This document shows positions 15,551 to 23,421 of a DNA stretch of 24,486 nt, in pieces. Location: positions 1 through 24,486 of the forward strand of contig CAJKDC010000035.1 of the NCBI GenBank assembly GCA_905198575.1. Direction: 5' to 3'. The position numbers were made by a program, and so were the translations under genes. The notes below the pieces were generated by a model. The model had not been told where the DNA came from and did no database searches. It saw nothing but the letters and a program-made list of their open reading frames with translations. This DNA comes from an uncultured Bacteroides sp. Its GTDB lineage: Bacteria > Bacteroidota > Bacteroidia > Bacteroidales > Bacteroidaceae. Position 1 is the first letter of the stretch; every line of letters starts with the position of its first letter.

Positions 15551-15597
15551 TGCCGATAATATTTTTTTATTTTTTATTAAAGAAATTCTAACAAACT

Positions 15598-16014
15598 ATG
15601 TTGAATACTATTTTAGCAATTGCCGGAAAGCCGGGTTTATATAAGCTTATTTCTCAGGCAAAGAACATGTTGATTGTAGAAACGGTGAGTGCAGACAAAA
15701 AAAGAATGCCAATCTATGCTAGTGATAAAGTAATTTCACTGGGTGATATAGCTATGTATACAGATAAGGATGAAGTTCCTTTGACAACTGTGCTTGAGGC
15801 AATAAAAGTTAAGGAAAATGGAGGCGTAACAGCTATCGACTATAAAAAAGCATCAGCTGAAGAATTGGCTGAATTTATGGCTGCTGTATTACCTGATTAT
15901 GACCGTGACCGTGTACATAACAGCGATATCAAAAAACTTATACAGTGGTATAACATTCTGATTGCTAACGGAGAACTCGTTTCAGAAGAAAATTCGGACG
16001 TCGTTGCAGAGTGA
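15598..16014 (+). CDS. Conserved Bacteroidota protein of the DUF5606 type
   Basis: 138 residues, no signal peptide, probably cytoplasmic. The N-terminal half (1-60: ILAIAGKPGLYKLISQAKNMLIVE, then IYASDKVISLGDIAMYT) looks like a small beta-barrel domain; the C-terminal half (about 75-130) is helical with ELAEFMAAVLPDYDRDRVHNSDIKKLIQWYNIL. I recall this as the DUF5606/DUF6852 pair of Bacteroidota. No catalytic motif. It has its own promoter and a strong terminator, so it is a single-gene unit. Its function is not known. Confidence 0.8.
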   Translation: MLNTILAIAGKPGLYKLISQAKNMLIVETVSADKKRMPIYASDKVISLGDIAMYTDKDEVPLTTVLEAIKVKENGGVTAIDYKKASAEELAEFMAAVLPDYDRDRVHNSDIKKLIQWYNILIANGELVSEENSDVVAE

Positions 16015-16043
16015 TAATTTTAGATCTTGATAATTCCTTTAGG

Positions 16044-16083
16044 AGGTTGTCCTGTAATATCTTGCAGAACAACCTTTTTTTTT
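16044..16083 (+). terminator. Strong intrinsic terminator after the DUF5606-like gene
   Basis: AGGTTGT (16044-16050) pairs with ACAACCT (16069-16075); CTG/CAG extends the stem inside after one mismatch; T9 follows (16075-16083). It overlaps the end of the convergent minus-strand gene by two bases. Confidence 0.9.
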
Positions 16084-16483
16084 ATTTTTGTTTCTGTTCC
16101 ATATCTTGCAGATGGATTTCAAGTGCATTGACAGAAATCTGAATTTCCCAAATGGACAATCCCAATGAACCTATAAGAAGCAGTAGTGCCAGACCGAAAA
16201 GATAAACCGATAGTGTGTGCAGGTCAATATATATTAAGAACATGACAACTACGCAGAAAAAAAGACTGGAAATGCCTAAAATCTGCATAGCCCGTGTGAG
16301 GTATAGGCGTTTACGGAGATTCTTAATTTGTGCTGCGGTAACTTCTGAATGGTTGGCCAGGTATTGGTCCTTAAGCGTGCGAACTAATTGTGCATATGAT
16401 AAAAACCGATTGGTGTATGCCAAAAGAATCAGGGATACAGCAGAAAAAAGTAGGGTAGGTGTGGTGAGCGTTAATTCATCCAT
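16082..16483 (-). CDS. DUF2721 family membrane protein
   Basis: 133 residues with three membrane helices: about 8-24 (TPTLLFSAVSLILLAYTNRF), 67-87 (ILGISSLFFCVVVMFLIYI) and 93-113 (VYLFGLALLLLIGSLGLSI). The N-terminal 'TP.LLFsAvSLiLLAYTNRFL' and the charged loop with AAQIKNLRKRLYLTR are typical of DUF2721. The role of the family is unknown. It is a single-gene unit that converges with the DUF5606-like gene. Confidence 0.85.
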   Translation of the reverse strand: MDELTLTTPTLLFSAVSLILLAYTNRFLSYAQLVRTLKDQYLANHSEVTAAQIKNLRKRLYLTRAMQILGISSLFFCVVVMFLIYIDLHTLSVYLFGLALLLLIGSLGLSIWEIQISVNALEIHLQDMEQKQK

Positions 16484-16511
16484 AATTTTGAAAGATTAAA
16501 AATTATACAAA

Positions 16512-16519
16512 CAAAGATA
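16512..16519 (-). promoter_or_regulatory. Promoter -7 element of the DUF2721 gene
   Basis: TATCTTTG on the minus strand matches TAnnTTTG exactly, about 30 bases before ATG 16483. No clear TTTG is seen 19-20 bp upstream. Confidence 0.5.
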
Positions 16520-16600
16520 CGGAATTTATAGATGGAACGGATACTTTGTTTGATTTTTTGTATCTTAGTATCCGCTATAAAAAATGAATATTCTTAAAAA

Positions 16601-16606
16601 AGGAGG
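16601..16606 (+). promoter_or_regulatory. Shine-Dalgarno that sets the carbonic anhydrase start
   Basis: AGGAGG is 7 bases before ATG 16614. An in-frame ATG at 16584 would put this site inside the gene and add ten residues not found in the usual start of these proteins, so 16614 is preferred. Confidence 0.7.
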
Positions 16607-16613
16607 AACAGAT

Positions 16614-17162
16614 ATGATTGACGAAGCTTTGGCCTATAATAAGCAGTTTGTAGCTAATAAAGAATACGAGAAATATATTACAGACAAATATCCTGATAGA
16701 AAAATAGCCATTTTGTCCTGTATGGATACACGTCTAACGGAACTTCTGCCGGCAGCTTTGGGGTTCAAGAATGGAGATGTTAAGATTATCAAGAATGCCG
16801 GAGGTATTATTACCCAGCCGTTTGGAAGTGCGGTTCGTAGTTTGCTGGTTGCTATCTATGAGCTTGGTGTAGAAGAAATTATGGTCATAGCTCATACAGA
16901 CTGTGGTGTGCAGTGTATGGACGGAGCCATGATGATAGAACATATGCGGCAGCGTGGAATATCTGAAGACCATCTTAAATTAATGGATTATTGCGGTATT
17001 GATTTGAAACAATGGCTCAGTGGTTTTCATGATACAGAAGAAGCTGTGAGAGAAACGCTGGATATCATTCTGAATCATCCGCTTATTCCGCAGGACATTA
17101 AGGTTAGAGGATTTATAATGAATTCGGTGACTGGAGAGTTGGTAGAAGTAGAACACAAATAA
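16614..17162 (+). CDS. Beta-class carbonic anhydrase
   Basis: 182 residues. Interconverts CO2 and bicarbonate in the cytoplasm. Zinc and active-site residues are all present: Cys36 and Asp38 in AILSCMDTRL, His94 and Cys97 in VIAHTDCGVQ, with Arg40 pairing Asp38 as in the family. KIIKNAGGIITQPFGSAVRSLLVAIYELG (57-85) is the other conserved stretch. The short length fits the compact beta-CA group of Gram-positive bacteria and Bacteroidota. It is followed after 9 bases by a small acetyltransferase gene, so the two are co-transcribed. The region upstream (16520-16600) is T-rich with several TTTG elements but no clean TAnnTTTG box. Confidence 0.95.
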   Translation: MIDEALAYNKQFVANKEYEKYITDKYPDRKIAILSCMDTRLTELLPAALGFKNGDVKIIKNAGGIITQPFGSAVRSLLVAIYELGVEEIMVIAHTDCGVQCMDGAMMIEHMRQRGISEDHLKLMDYCGIDLKQWLSGFHDTEEAVRETLDIILNHPLIPQDIKVRGFIMNSVTGELVEVEHK

Positions 17163-17171
17163 TCTGGCATT

Positions 17172-17474
17172 ATGGAAATTATACACAAAGAAGATAAGTG
17201 CCGTTTTGAGGTTACATTAGACGGAGTTACAGCTCATGTAGCTTATAGAATAGAAAATGGCGGACTGGATATCCGCCATACTATAGTACCCGAAGCCATT
17301 GGAGGCCGTGGGGTAGCTGCTGCACTGGTAAAAGCAGCATACGACTATGCTTTGTCTGAGGGTTTAACCCCTGTTGCTACTTGTGCTTATGCCGTAGCTT
17401 GGTTACAACGGCATCCGGAATACAAGGGCTGTTCCAGTGCAGAATATGCTCAGGGGAACAGCTGTGCCTTATAA
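17172..17474 (+). CDS. Small GNAT-like acetyltransferase (YidJ/NATD1-like)
   Basis: 100 residues, the compact one-domain GNAT-related family with members such as human NATD1. The acetyl-CoA loop is IVPEAIGGRGVAAALVKAAYDYA (about 38-60). The C-terminal part CAYAVAWLQRHPEYKGC (about 71-87) is the family hallmark, with the Cys and the HPEY motif. The target is not known. It lies 9 bases after the carbonic anhydrase and converges with the PepSY-like gene 18 bases on. Confidence 0.85.
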   Translation: MEIIHKEDKCRFEVTLDGVTAHVAYRIENGGLDIRHTIVPEAIGGRGVAAALVKAAYDYALSEGLTPVATCAYAVAWLQRHPEYKGCSSAEYAQGNSCAL

Positions 17475-17492
17475 TCCGGATGGAGTTAAGCA

Positions 17493-17933
17493 TTAATCGT
17501 TGTCAAGGTCGATCACGTTGAAATTGAGGTCAAATTTAATTTCCCAGCGGTTGGAAAGTTTCACTTCATAATCGTGGTCGTCCTTTTCTATTTTCAGGAT
17601 TTTGCTATCCGGGTAATTCTCAGAAACATATTGCTGGATGCGAGCCGGAACAGCTTTAGCCGGAACACCGCTGGTGCGGCAATTCATCTCAGTCCATTCG
17701 CCTTTTTTGTTAAACTCCAGTTTGTCGCCGTTCGTGAAAATAACGTCATAACTTTTGTCGAAGAAGCCACTGTCCATTTTTGCAAAAGCTACTTTAGCTG
17801 TAGGAAAGTGATTTTTGATAAACAGCTGAGCTGCCTGTGGCAATTGGTTGACCTGAATTGGTTTATCATCGGCAGCATATACACTTACTACGATAGAAAA
17901 CAAACACGCAAACAGTAATGATAACTTTTTCAT
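17493..17933 (-). CDS. Exported PepSY-like protein with two repeats
   Basis: 146 residues with a signal peptide (1-20, ending VYA). Two PepSY-like repeats follow: about 29-84 (LPQAAQLFIKNHFPTAKV, YDVIFTNGDKLEFNKKGEW) and about 93-145 (VPARIQQYVSENYPDSKILKIE, YEVKLSNRWEIKFDLNFNVID). Each is a helix with a 'hhP.a.i' turn and then a hairpin ending in a 'G.w..i/v' strand. Periplasmic; such proteins are thought to act as inhibitors or binding partners, but the role in Bacteroidota is unknown. It has its own promoter and is divergent from the AsmA gene. Confidence 0.8.
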   Translation of the reverse strand: MKKLSLLFACLFSIVVSVYAADDKPIQVNQLPQAAQLFIKNHFPTAKVAFAKMDSGFFDKSYDVIFTNGDKLEFNKKGEWTEMNCRTSGVPAKAVPARIQQYVSENYPDSKILKIEKDDHDYEVKLSNRWEIKFDLNFNVIDLDND

Positions 17934-17980
17934 AACTTCAATTTTTATGGATTAATACTTTTTGTTTCTTTATTGTACTG

Positions 17981-17988
17981 CAAAACTA
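17981..17988 (-). promoter_or_regulatory. Promoter -7 element of the PepSY-like gene
   Basis: TAGTTTTG on the minus strand matches TAnnTTTG exactly, about 47 bases before ATG 17933. The -33 region has no clear TTTG. Confidence 0.5.
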
Positions 17989-18082
17989 GGACTCAATTCT
18001 GAAAAGATTTTGAAATATGAAAGAAAAAGTAATTTTTTATGGTTTCTTTTTCGTAAGAAGGACAGGTTGTTTTGCGATTTTG

Positions 18083-18090
18083 TATCTTTG
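18083..18090 (+). promoter_or_regulatory. Promoter -7 element of the AsmA-family gene
   Basis: TATCTTTG matches TAnnTTTG exactly, about 62 bases before ATG 18153. TTG and TTTTG occur at 18067-18074, closer than the usual 19-20 bp, so the -33 element is uncertain. Confidence 0.5.
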
Positions 18091-18152
18091 ATGTCAATTT
18101 CTGAGTAGTATTCATTTTAACTGCTAAACTTATATATATTAAAAAAAGGACT

Positions 18153-21100
18153 ATGAATAATCGTACCAAAAAAGGGCTTCGTATAGCTTTTATAACTTTG
18201 GGCTCACTCGTTGTGCTGTTTTTTGTTGCAGTAGCTTTGCTTGTCAACTTTATTTTTACTTCAGAGCGTATAACTCCGGTGGTGAATAAAATGGCTAATC
18301 AGACGCTGAATGCACATGTTGATATTAAAAAGGTCGACCTCACTTTTTTCTCTACTTTCCCACGCTTTGGATTACGTATGTTCGACGGCAGTATCGTATC
18401 GAAGGCATTTCGTGATTCAGCATGGCAGCAGACCGACTCGCTACTGGCTTTCCGTAAATGTGTACTTGTGGTGAATCCGATAGACTATATGCTGTCCAGT
18501 AAGCTGACTGTAAATCGTGTGGTAGTAGATAGTGCCACGGTTTATGCCTTCCGGAACCGTGCCGGATTGGCTAACTGGGATGTGATGCCTACAGACACAA
18601 CTTCAGTTGCGGATACAACGACCTCGGGCAAGCCCGATTTGAGTGGCGGTATAGAAATCCGGAAAGTAGCCTTCAAACGTACTAATGTTATTTTTGATGA
18701 CCGTAATACACGCGTATATACGCGTATAGAGAAAGCCAATCTTCAGTTGCAGGCTTCCTTGCAAAAAGAGCGTTCGCTATTGAATTTAGAATACCAAAAC
18801 CAGAACCTGCTTTTTTGGCAAGAAGGCCAGTTGTGGGCTAATCACATGCGTACCCATCTTAAGACTGATGTCGAGGTAGAGCGTGCCACCCGTAAACTCA
18901 CCTTACGAAATGCCTGGCTTAATGTCAATGGGGTGGAGTTGGAAGTGAAAGGAACATTACGGCGTGATTCCCTGCCTAATATTGCTGATTCGCTTCAGAC
19001 TGATACTTTAGCAACAGATTCAATGGTAAAACGTTCGTTGTTGGTTGATATAGCTTATTCGCTACATGCACCTTCGCTGGAAACCGTGTTGCACATGATT
19101 CCTGAAAGCGTGTTAAAAAAAGAAGATGTCAGTACGCAGGGTGAAGTAAAGTTGGCAGGAACCATCAAAGGTCATTATGGAAACGGACGAATGCCACTTG
19201 CCACTCTTAAAGTACAGGTGAATGAGGCTTCGGCACATTATGCCGGCTTACCATACGGTATAGATAAAATAGAAGCCGATTTCTTTGGACAGCTGGACCC
19301 GATGCGTAAACAGCCCTCTTATCTTGACTTGAAAATATTCCATTTTCAGGGGGCTAAATCGGATATACTGGCCGATGCACGTGTTGATGATTTGCTTGGA
19401 GATCCCAGACTGACACTCAATACCCGTTCTAAACTTGATCTTTCGGCTTTGGCACAAGCATTTCCTTTACAGCCCGGCATCCTTCTTTCGGGTCAGGCTA
19501 CCGCTGATGTAAATATGAAATGCCGCTTGTCTTCACTGCAAAAACAAGATTTGGGACGTATCCTCGTATCGGGTAAACTTGATATGAAGGAAGTGCAAAT
19601 TACCGATACGATTCATCACTTTCAGTTTACGAGCGATGCGTCACTTAACTTTACAGGAAAAGATGTGCTGGCTGCACAAGCCGAGATACGTACGATGCAA
19701 CTTACGTCGCCTCAACTTTTGACTACCATAAACCAGCTGACAGCTGATATTAAAACTACCAATCCGCAGGATACTACACGCATTGCCGAAATGCAGTGTA
19801 AATTGAACGCTGCTTTGCTGAAAGGACAGTATGCAGACTCTTTGGGCTGGTTCTGCCGGAAAGCAGCAGCTACGGTAAGTCTTCAGCCGGGAAAGAAAAA
19901 TCCGGCTCAGCCGCTTATCGGCTTGTCTTTGCAGACGGACAGCTTGTTCTGCAGGATGGGAGACATGCGTATGGGCATGGATAAAGGTGGCTTTGGCGTA
20001 AAAGCTGAGCGTGTACGAGATTCACTTTGGGACCCGCACGGTATCATTGGCTTTAACAGGTTGATTGTGCGTACCCCACAGCTCAGTTTGCCTATACGTA
20101 TCCGTAAGACAAAAGTTACTGTGGGCGATCGCCGTATTGCATTGGATAATATGAATATCCGTATCGGACGTTCGCAGATGAAAGCTTCGGGAGCTGTATA
20201 CAATCTGTATGAAGCCATGAAAAACAATACCCGTTTGCGGGCAACGTTGGATGTTTCTTCCAAAAACTTGGATTGTACACAGCTTATCAATGCCTTGTCT
20301 TTCCCTACTGATACGCTGATGCAGGAAGATGCACCGGTTGACACAACTGCCGCTATGCAACTTTTTGTGATTCCGACCAACTGGGACTTTGAATTGCAGA
20401 CTGACTTGAAGAAGGTGACTTACGATAAAATGACATTCGAAGATGTACATGGTGCAGTGGATATCCGTAATCAGGCAATTCACCTGAAAGACCTTAGTAT
20501 GAAATCGTTGGAAGCACAGATGCGCTCGACGTTGGTATATCGTGCACGTGAAAAGGAAAAAGGGTTTGCCGGATTCGATTTCAAAATGCATGGCATCAAT
20601 ATCGGTAAGCTGGTTGATGTACTTCCATCGTTGGATACGATTGTACCTATGCTTCGTTCTTTCAGTGGATATGTAGATTTTGATGTGGCTGCTCAGGCAG
20701 AGTTAGACTCGAACATGAACATTAAATTGCCTACCTTACGGTCGGCTATGTATATCAAGGGTGATAGTGTGGTACTGATGGATGGAGAAACTTTTGCCGA
20801 AATATCGAAGACTTTGATGTTCAAGAATAAAAAGCGCAATGTGTTCGACAGTATTTCTGTGAATTTAACTGTGGAAGATGGAAATGTAACCGTTTATCCG
20901 TTCCTTCTCGAAATAGACCGATATAAAGCTGCAGTAGGAGGTACACAAGGGTTGAATATGAACTTTGACTATCATATCTCTATCCTGAAGTCGCCATTGC
21001 CATTCAAGGCCGGTGTAAATATATCGGGCAATCTGGATAAGATGAAAATCCGTGTGGGGAAAGCCAAGTATAAGGATGCTGTAATGCCGGTTGCCATTCA

Positions 21101-21179
21101 TCGTGTGGACAGCCTGCGCGTGAATATGGGACAGCAGATTGTACAGGAATTCCGTAAACTGATGAGGCGGGAGGAATAA
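18153..21179 (+). CDS. AsmA-family inner-membrane-anchored protein
   Basis: 1008 residues. A basic N-terminus and one membrane helix (about 10-35: AFITLGSLVVLFFVAVALLVNFIF) are followed by the AsmA start 'ITPVVNKMANQTLNAHVDIKKVDLTFFSTFPRFGLRM' (about 40-76), which is typical of AsmA/AsmA-like proteins. The long remainder is repeated beta strands (LTLNTRSKLDLSALAQAFPL, IHLKDLSMKSLEAQM, INISGNLDKMKI-like), as expected for the elongated beta groove of the AsmA/TamB/YhdP superfamily, and it ends in a basic 'QEFRKLMRREE'. Family role: bridge between inner and outer membranes, linked to phospholipid transport or outer-membrane homeostasis. Single gene with own promoter; convergent with the MATE gene. 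Confidence 0.85.
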   Translation: MNNRTKKGLRIAFITLGSLVVLFFVAVALLVNFIFTSERITPVVNKMANQTLNAHVDIKKVDLTFFSTFPRFGLRMFDGSIVSKAFRDSAWQQTDSLLAFRKCVLVVNPIDYMLSSKLTVNRVVVDSATVYAFRNRAGLANWDVMPTDTTSVADTTTSGKPDLSGGIEIRKVAFKRTNVIFDDRNTRVYTRIEKANLQLQASLQKERSLLNLEYQNQNLLFWQEGQLWANHMRTHLKTDVEVERATRKLTLRNAWLNVNGVELEVKGTLRRDSLPNIADSLQTDTLATDSMVKRSLLVDIAYSLHAPSLETVLHMIPESVLKKEDVSTQGEVKLAGTIKGHYGNGRMPLATLKVQVNEASAHYAGLPYGIDKIEADFFGQLDPMRKQPSYLDLKIFHFQGAKSDILADARVDDLLGDPRLTLNTRSKLDLSALAQAFPLQPGILLSGQATADVNMKCRLSSLQKQDLGRILVSGKLDMKEVQITDTIHHFQFTSDASLNFTGKDVLAAQAEIRTMQLTSPQLLTTINQLTADIKTTNPQDTTRIAEMQCKLNAALLKGQYADSLGWFCRKAAATVSLQPGKKNPAQPLIGLSLQTDSLFCRMGDMRMGMDKGGFGVKAERVRDSLWDPHGIIGFNRLIVRTPQLSLPIRIRKTKVTVGDRRIALDNMNIRIGRSQMKASGAVYNLYEAMKNNTRLRATLDVSSKNLDCTQLINALSFPTDTLMQEDAPVDTTAAMQLFVIPTNWDFELQTDLKKVTYDKMTFEDVHGAVDIRNQAIHLKDLSMKSLEAQMRSTLVYRAREKEKGFAGFDFKMHGINIGKLVDVLPSLDTIVPMLRSFSGYVDFDVAAQAELDSNMNIKLPTLRSAMYIKGDSVVLMDGETFAEISKTLMFKNKKRNVFDSISVNLTVEDGNVTVYPFLLEIDRYKAAVGGTQGLNMNFDYHISILKSPLPFKAGVNISGNLDKMKIRVGKAKYKDAVMPVAIHRVDSLRVNMGQQIVQEFRKLMRREE

Positions 21180-21193
21180 ATCCACCCCCGCCT
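21165..21193. other. GC-rich hairpin between the AsmA and MATE genes
   Basis: AGGCGGG (21165-21171) and CCCGCCT (21187-21193) form a 7-bp GC stem over the AsmA stop codon, in the gap where the AsmA and MATE genes converge. No T run follows on either strand, so a terminator role is uncertain; it may be a weak or factor-assisted end. Confidence 0.3.
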
Positions 21194-21202
21194 GTAATTA
21201 GA

Positions 21203-22567
21203 TTACGCTGGTTGTTTGATTTTCTTGAGAATACGGGGGAACTGCATTGCGAAAATCAGTGTGCAGCAGATTGCTGCTGTTGCATCCGATATACCCTCGG
21301 CGGCAAAAACTCCTGTTACTCCCATAAAATGAGGGAGGACAAGCGCTAATGGAATAAGCAGGAATACCTTACGGAGCAACGCGATGAATACCGAAATTTT
21401 AGCCTGTCCCAAGGCTACAAACATATTTTGGCAGGCTCTTTGTAAACCAAAAATCAACATTCCGGCTAAAAATATCGGCATAGCTTGCTGCACTGTTGCA
21501 GTCAGTTGCGGATCGTCTGTAAAAGCACTTGCCACAGTGGCGGGAAACAATATCATGAGCAGTACCAGCAGAAAGTTGAACAAAAACATAAAGGTAAGTA
21601 CAATGCGGAAACAGCTTTTTACGCGTGCGGTATCTCCATGTCCGTAATTATAACTCACAATAGGTACAAAGCCTTGGGCAAAGCCCGTTAGTGGGACACT
21701 GACCAGCAACATGGCACTTTGCATAATAGCCAGAGCACTGACGTAAATGTCGCCATGGGCTTTTAAAGACCCGTTTAATACGAAGCCTACCAGACTTTCT
21801 GTACTGGCCATAATAAAAGGTGAAACCCCCAAAGCCAATACTGCAAGAATTATTTTGCGGTCCGGCTGCATGTACTTTCTTTCCAGTTGTAGAGAAGCTT
21901 TATCCGAAGTGAGGAAGCGCATTACCCACCAGGCGCTGCAAGCCTGGGACAGAATGGTGGCCATCGCAGCTCCTTTTACTCCCATATCGAATACGAAGAT
22001 GAAGAGCGGGTCGAGCACAATATTCAGTACTGCTCCTATCAGAATCGACAGCATGGCTATCTGTGGTCGGCCTTGTGTATTGATAAACGAATTCAGCCCC
22101 ACAGTAATCTCTACAAACAATGTACCCAGTAAGTAAATCGACAAATAGTCTGTGGCATACACCAGTGTTCGTTCTGATGCTCCCGTAAACAGCAAGATAG
22201 GTTTCATGAATCCGTAGAAGAAGAGTGTGGAAATGAGGGTAAAACACAGCAACATGACAAATCCGTTGCCAAGAATCTTTCCTGCGCGTACCCGATCATT
22301 CTGTCCTAATGCGATGGCTGCCAGCGGAGCTCCGCCAGCTCCGACTATGGATGAAAAGGACGATATCAGAATGATGACCGAACTGGTGACTCCGATACCA
22401 GCCAATGCATCTGTCCCTGTTCCGGGAATATGACCAATATAGATACGGTCAACCAGATTATACAGTAAATTTACAAACTGTGCAGCAATAGCCGGCAGTG
22501 CCATTCTCCACACCAGCGGTAACATCGGGTCTGTACCCAACCGCTCTTCATAACCATTTCTATTCAT
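21203..22567 (-). CDS. MATE-family efflux transporter
   Basis: 454 residues from ATG 22567; an in-frame TTG six bases earlier is less likely. About 12 membrane helices in two MATE halves: MALPAIAAQFVNLLYNLVDRIYIGHIPGTGTDALAGIG (about 23-60), which is the family start with the VDRIYIG motif, then GAGGAPLAAIALGQNDRVRAGKILGN, and the second half with LTGFAQGFVPIVSYNYGHGDTARVK near 283-307. Exports drugs or metabolites in exchange for H+ or Na+; substrate not predictable. Last gene of the minus-strand M48-SDR-MATE operon, 15 bases after the SDR stop. Confidence 0.92.
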   Translation of the reverse strand: MNRNGYEERLGTDPMLPLVWRMALPAIAAQFVNLLYNLVDRIYIGHIPGTGTDALAGIGVTSSVIILISSFSSIVGAGGAPLAAIALGQNDRVRAGKILGNGFVMLLCFTLISTLFFYGFMKPILLFTGASERTLVYATDYLSIYLLGTLFVEITVGLNSFINTQGRPQIAMLSILIGAVLNIVLDPLFIFVFDMGVKGAAMATILSQACSAWWVMRFLTSDKASLQLERKYMQPDRKIILAVLALGVSPFIMASTESLVGFVLNGSLKAHGDIYVSALAIMQSAMLLVSVPLTGFAQGFVPIVSYNYGHGDTARVKSCFRIVLTFMFLFNFLLVLLMILFPATVASAFTDDPQLTATVQQAMPIFLAGMLIFGLQRACQNMFVALGQAKISVFIALLRKVFLLIPLALVLPHFMGVTGVFAAEGISDATAAICCTLIFAMQFPRILKKIKQPA

Positions 22568-22582
22568 TACCAAGTTTTCTGT

Positions 22583-23413
22583 TTATTCCTCGTAAATCAT
22601 TTTTCGGGTCATGCCCCCGTCTATTACGATATTTTCACCATTGATGAAATCATTTTCCGGCTGGCACAAAAACAGACACATACGTGCTATGTCCTCCGGT
22701 TTACCAACCCTGCGTGAAGGATGCTGTTCGTGGTCGATTGGGCGCAACGAATCGTAATCACAGTTTTGAATCCACCCGGGTGAAATTGCATTAACCGTGA
22801 TATGCCATTCGGACAATGAGATTGCCAATGCATGGGTAAGCGAGTAGATACCCCCTTTGGATGCAGCATAGCCTTCGCTGCCCGGTTCACTCATCAGGTA
22901 GCGTGTAGAGCAGATATTTACTATCCGCCCGAATTTGTTGGGCACTTCCTGGTTCTTTCGGTGTAATGCCAGTTTTCTTGCTGTAATAAATACAGGGCGC
23001 AAGTTTATTTGCAGAATCCGGTCAAATTCCTCTACCGGAGTATCAGTAATAGGCGAAAAATCGCTTACACCGGCATTGTTAATGATGACATCTATATCCT
23101 CCCAAGTGTCGAATAGCTGTTGCATAACCTCTTCGAGAGCAGCAACGTTACGTACATCCGCTTCAAGAAAAAGAGCTCCAGTCTCTTGTGCAGTTCTTGT
23201 GCCAGTTTCTGCATTACGGTCGCAAAAAGCTACCCGGTGTCCTGCCGCACAGAATGCTTTTACAATTGCTCTTCCAATACCTTCAGCTCCGCCGGTGACA
23301 AAAACTCGTTTGGCTGCAGCTTTTCTTCGAGCTGCAGCTTTCCGGTTCTTTTCCCAAGCAGCCTTTTGTGCTTGGTATGCTTCATATCTTTTTTCAATAT
23401 AATTATCTGCCAT
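22583..23413 (-). CDS. Short-chain dehydrogenase/reductase
   Basis: 276 residues. A classical SDR with cofactor motif TGGAEGIG (40-47), NNAG (112-115), and catalytic Asn137, Ser169, Tyr182 and Lys186 (YAASK). The charge after strand 2 (CDRNAET, Asp65) suggests NAD(H) rather than NADP(H), by family rule. It ends in the usual 'NGENIVIDGGMT'. Odd: an N-terminal extension of about 35 residues, helical and basic (AYQAQKAAWEKNRKAAARRK), absent in ordinary SDRs. Second gene of the operon, 8 bases after the M48 gene. The substrate is unknown; pairing with an envelope protease and an exporter gives no clear pathway. Confidence 0.9.
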   Translation of the reverse strand: MADNYIEKRYEAYQAQKAAWEKNRKAAARRKAAAKRVFVTGGAEGIGRAIVKAFCAAGHRVAFCDRNAETGTRTAQETGALFLEADVRNVAALEEVMQQLFDTWEDIDVIINNAGVSDFSPITDTPVEEFDRILQINLRPVFITARKLALHRKNQEVPNKFGRIVNICSTRYLMSEPGSEGYAASKGGIYSLTHALAISLSEWHITVNAISPGWIQNCDYDSLRPIDHEQHPSRRVGKPEDIARMCLFLCQPENDFINGENIVIDGGMTRKMIYEE

Positions 23414-23421
23414 AAATCTTT

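Noticed and set aside
20022..20591. 189-residue minus-strand open frame inside the AsmA-family gene
   Set aside because: Antisense to a continuous, well-supported coding region; no motif, no promoter box and no ribosome-binding site.
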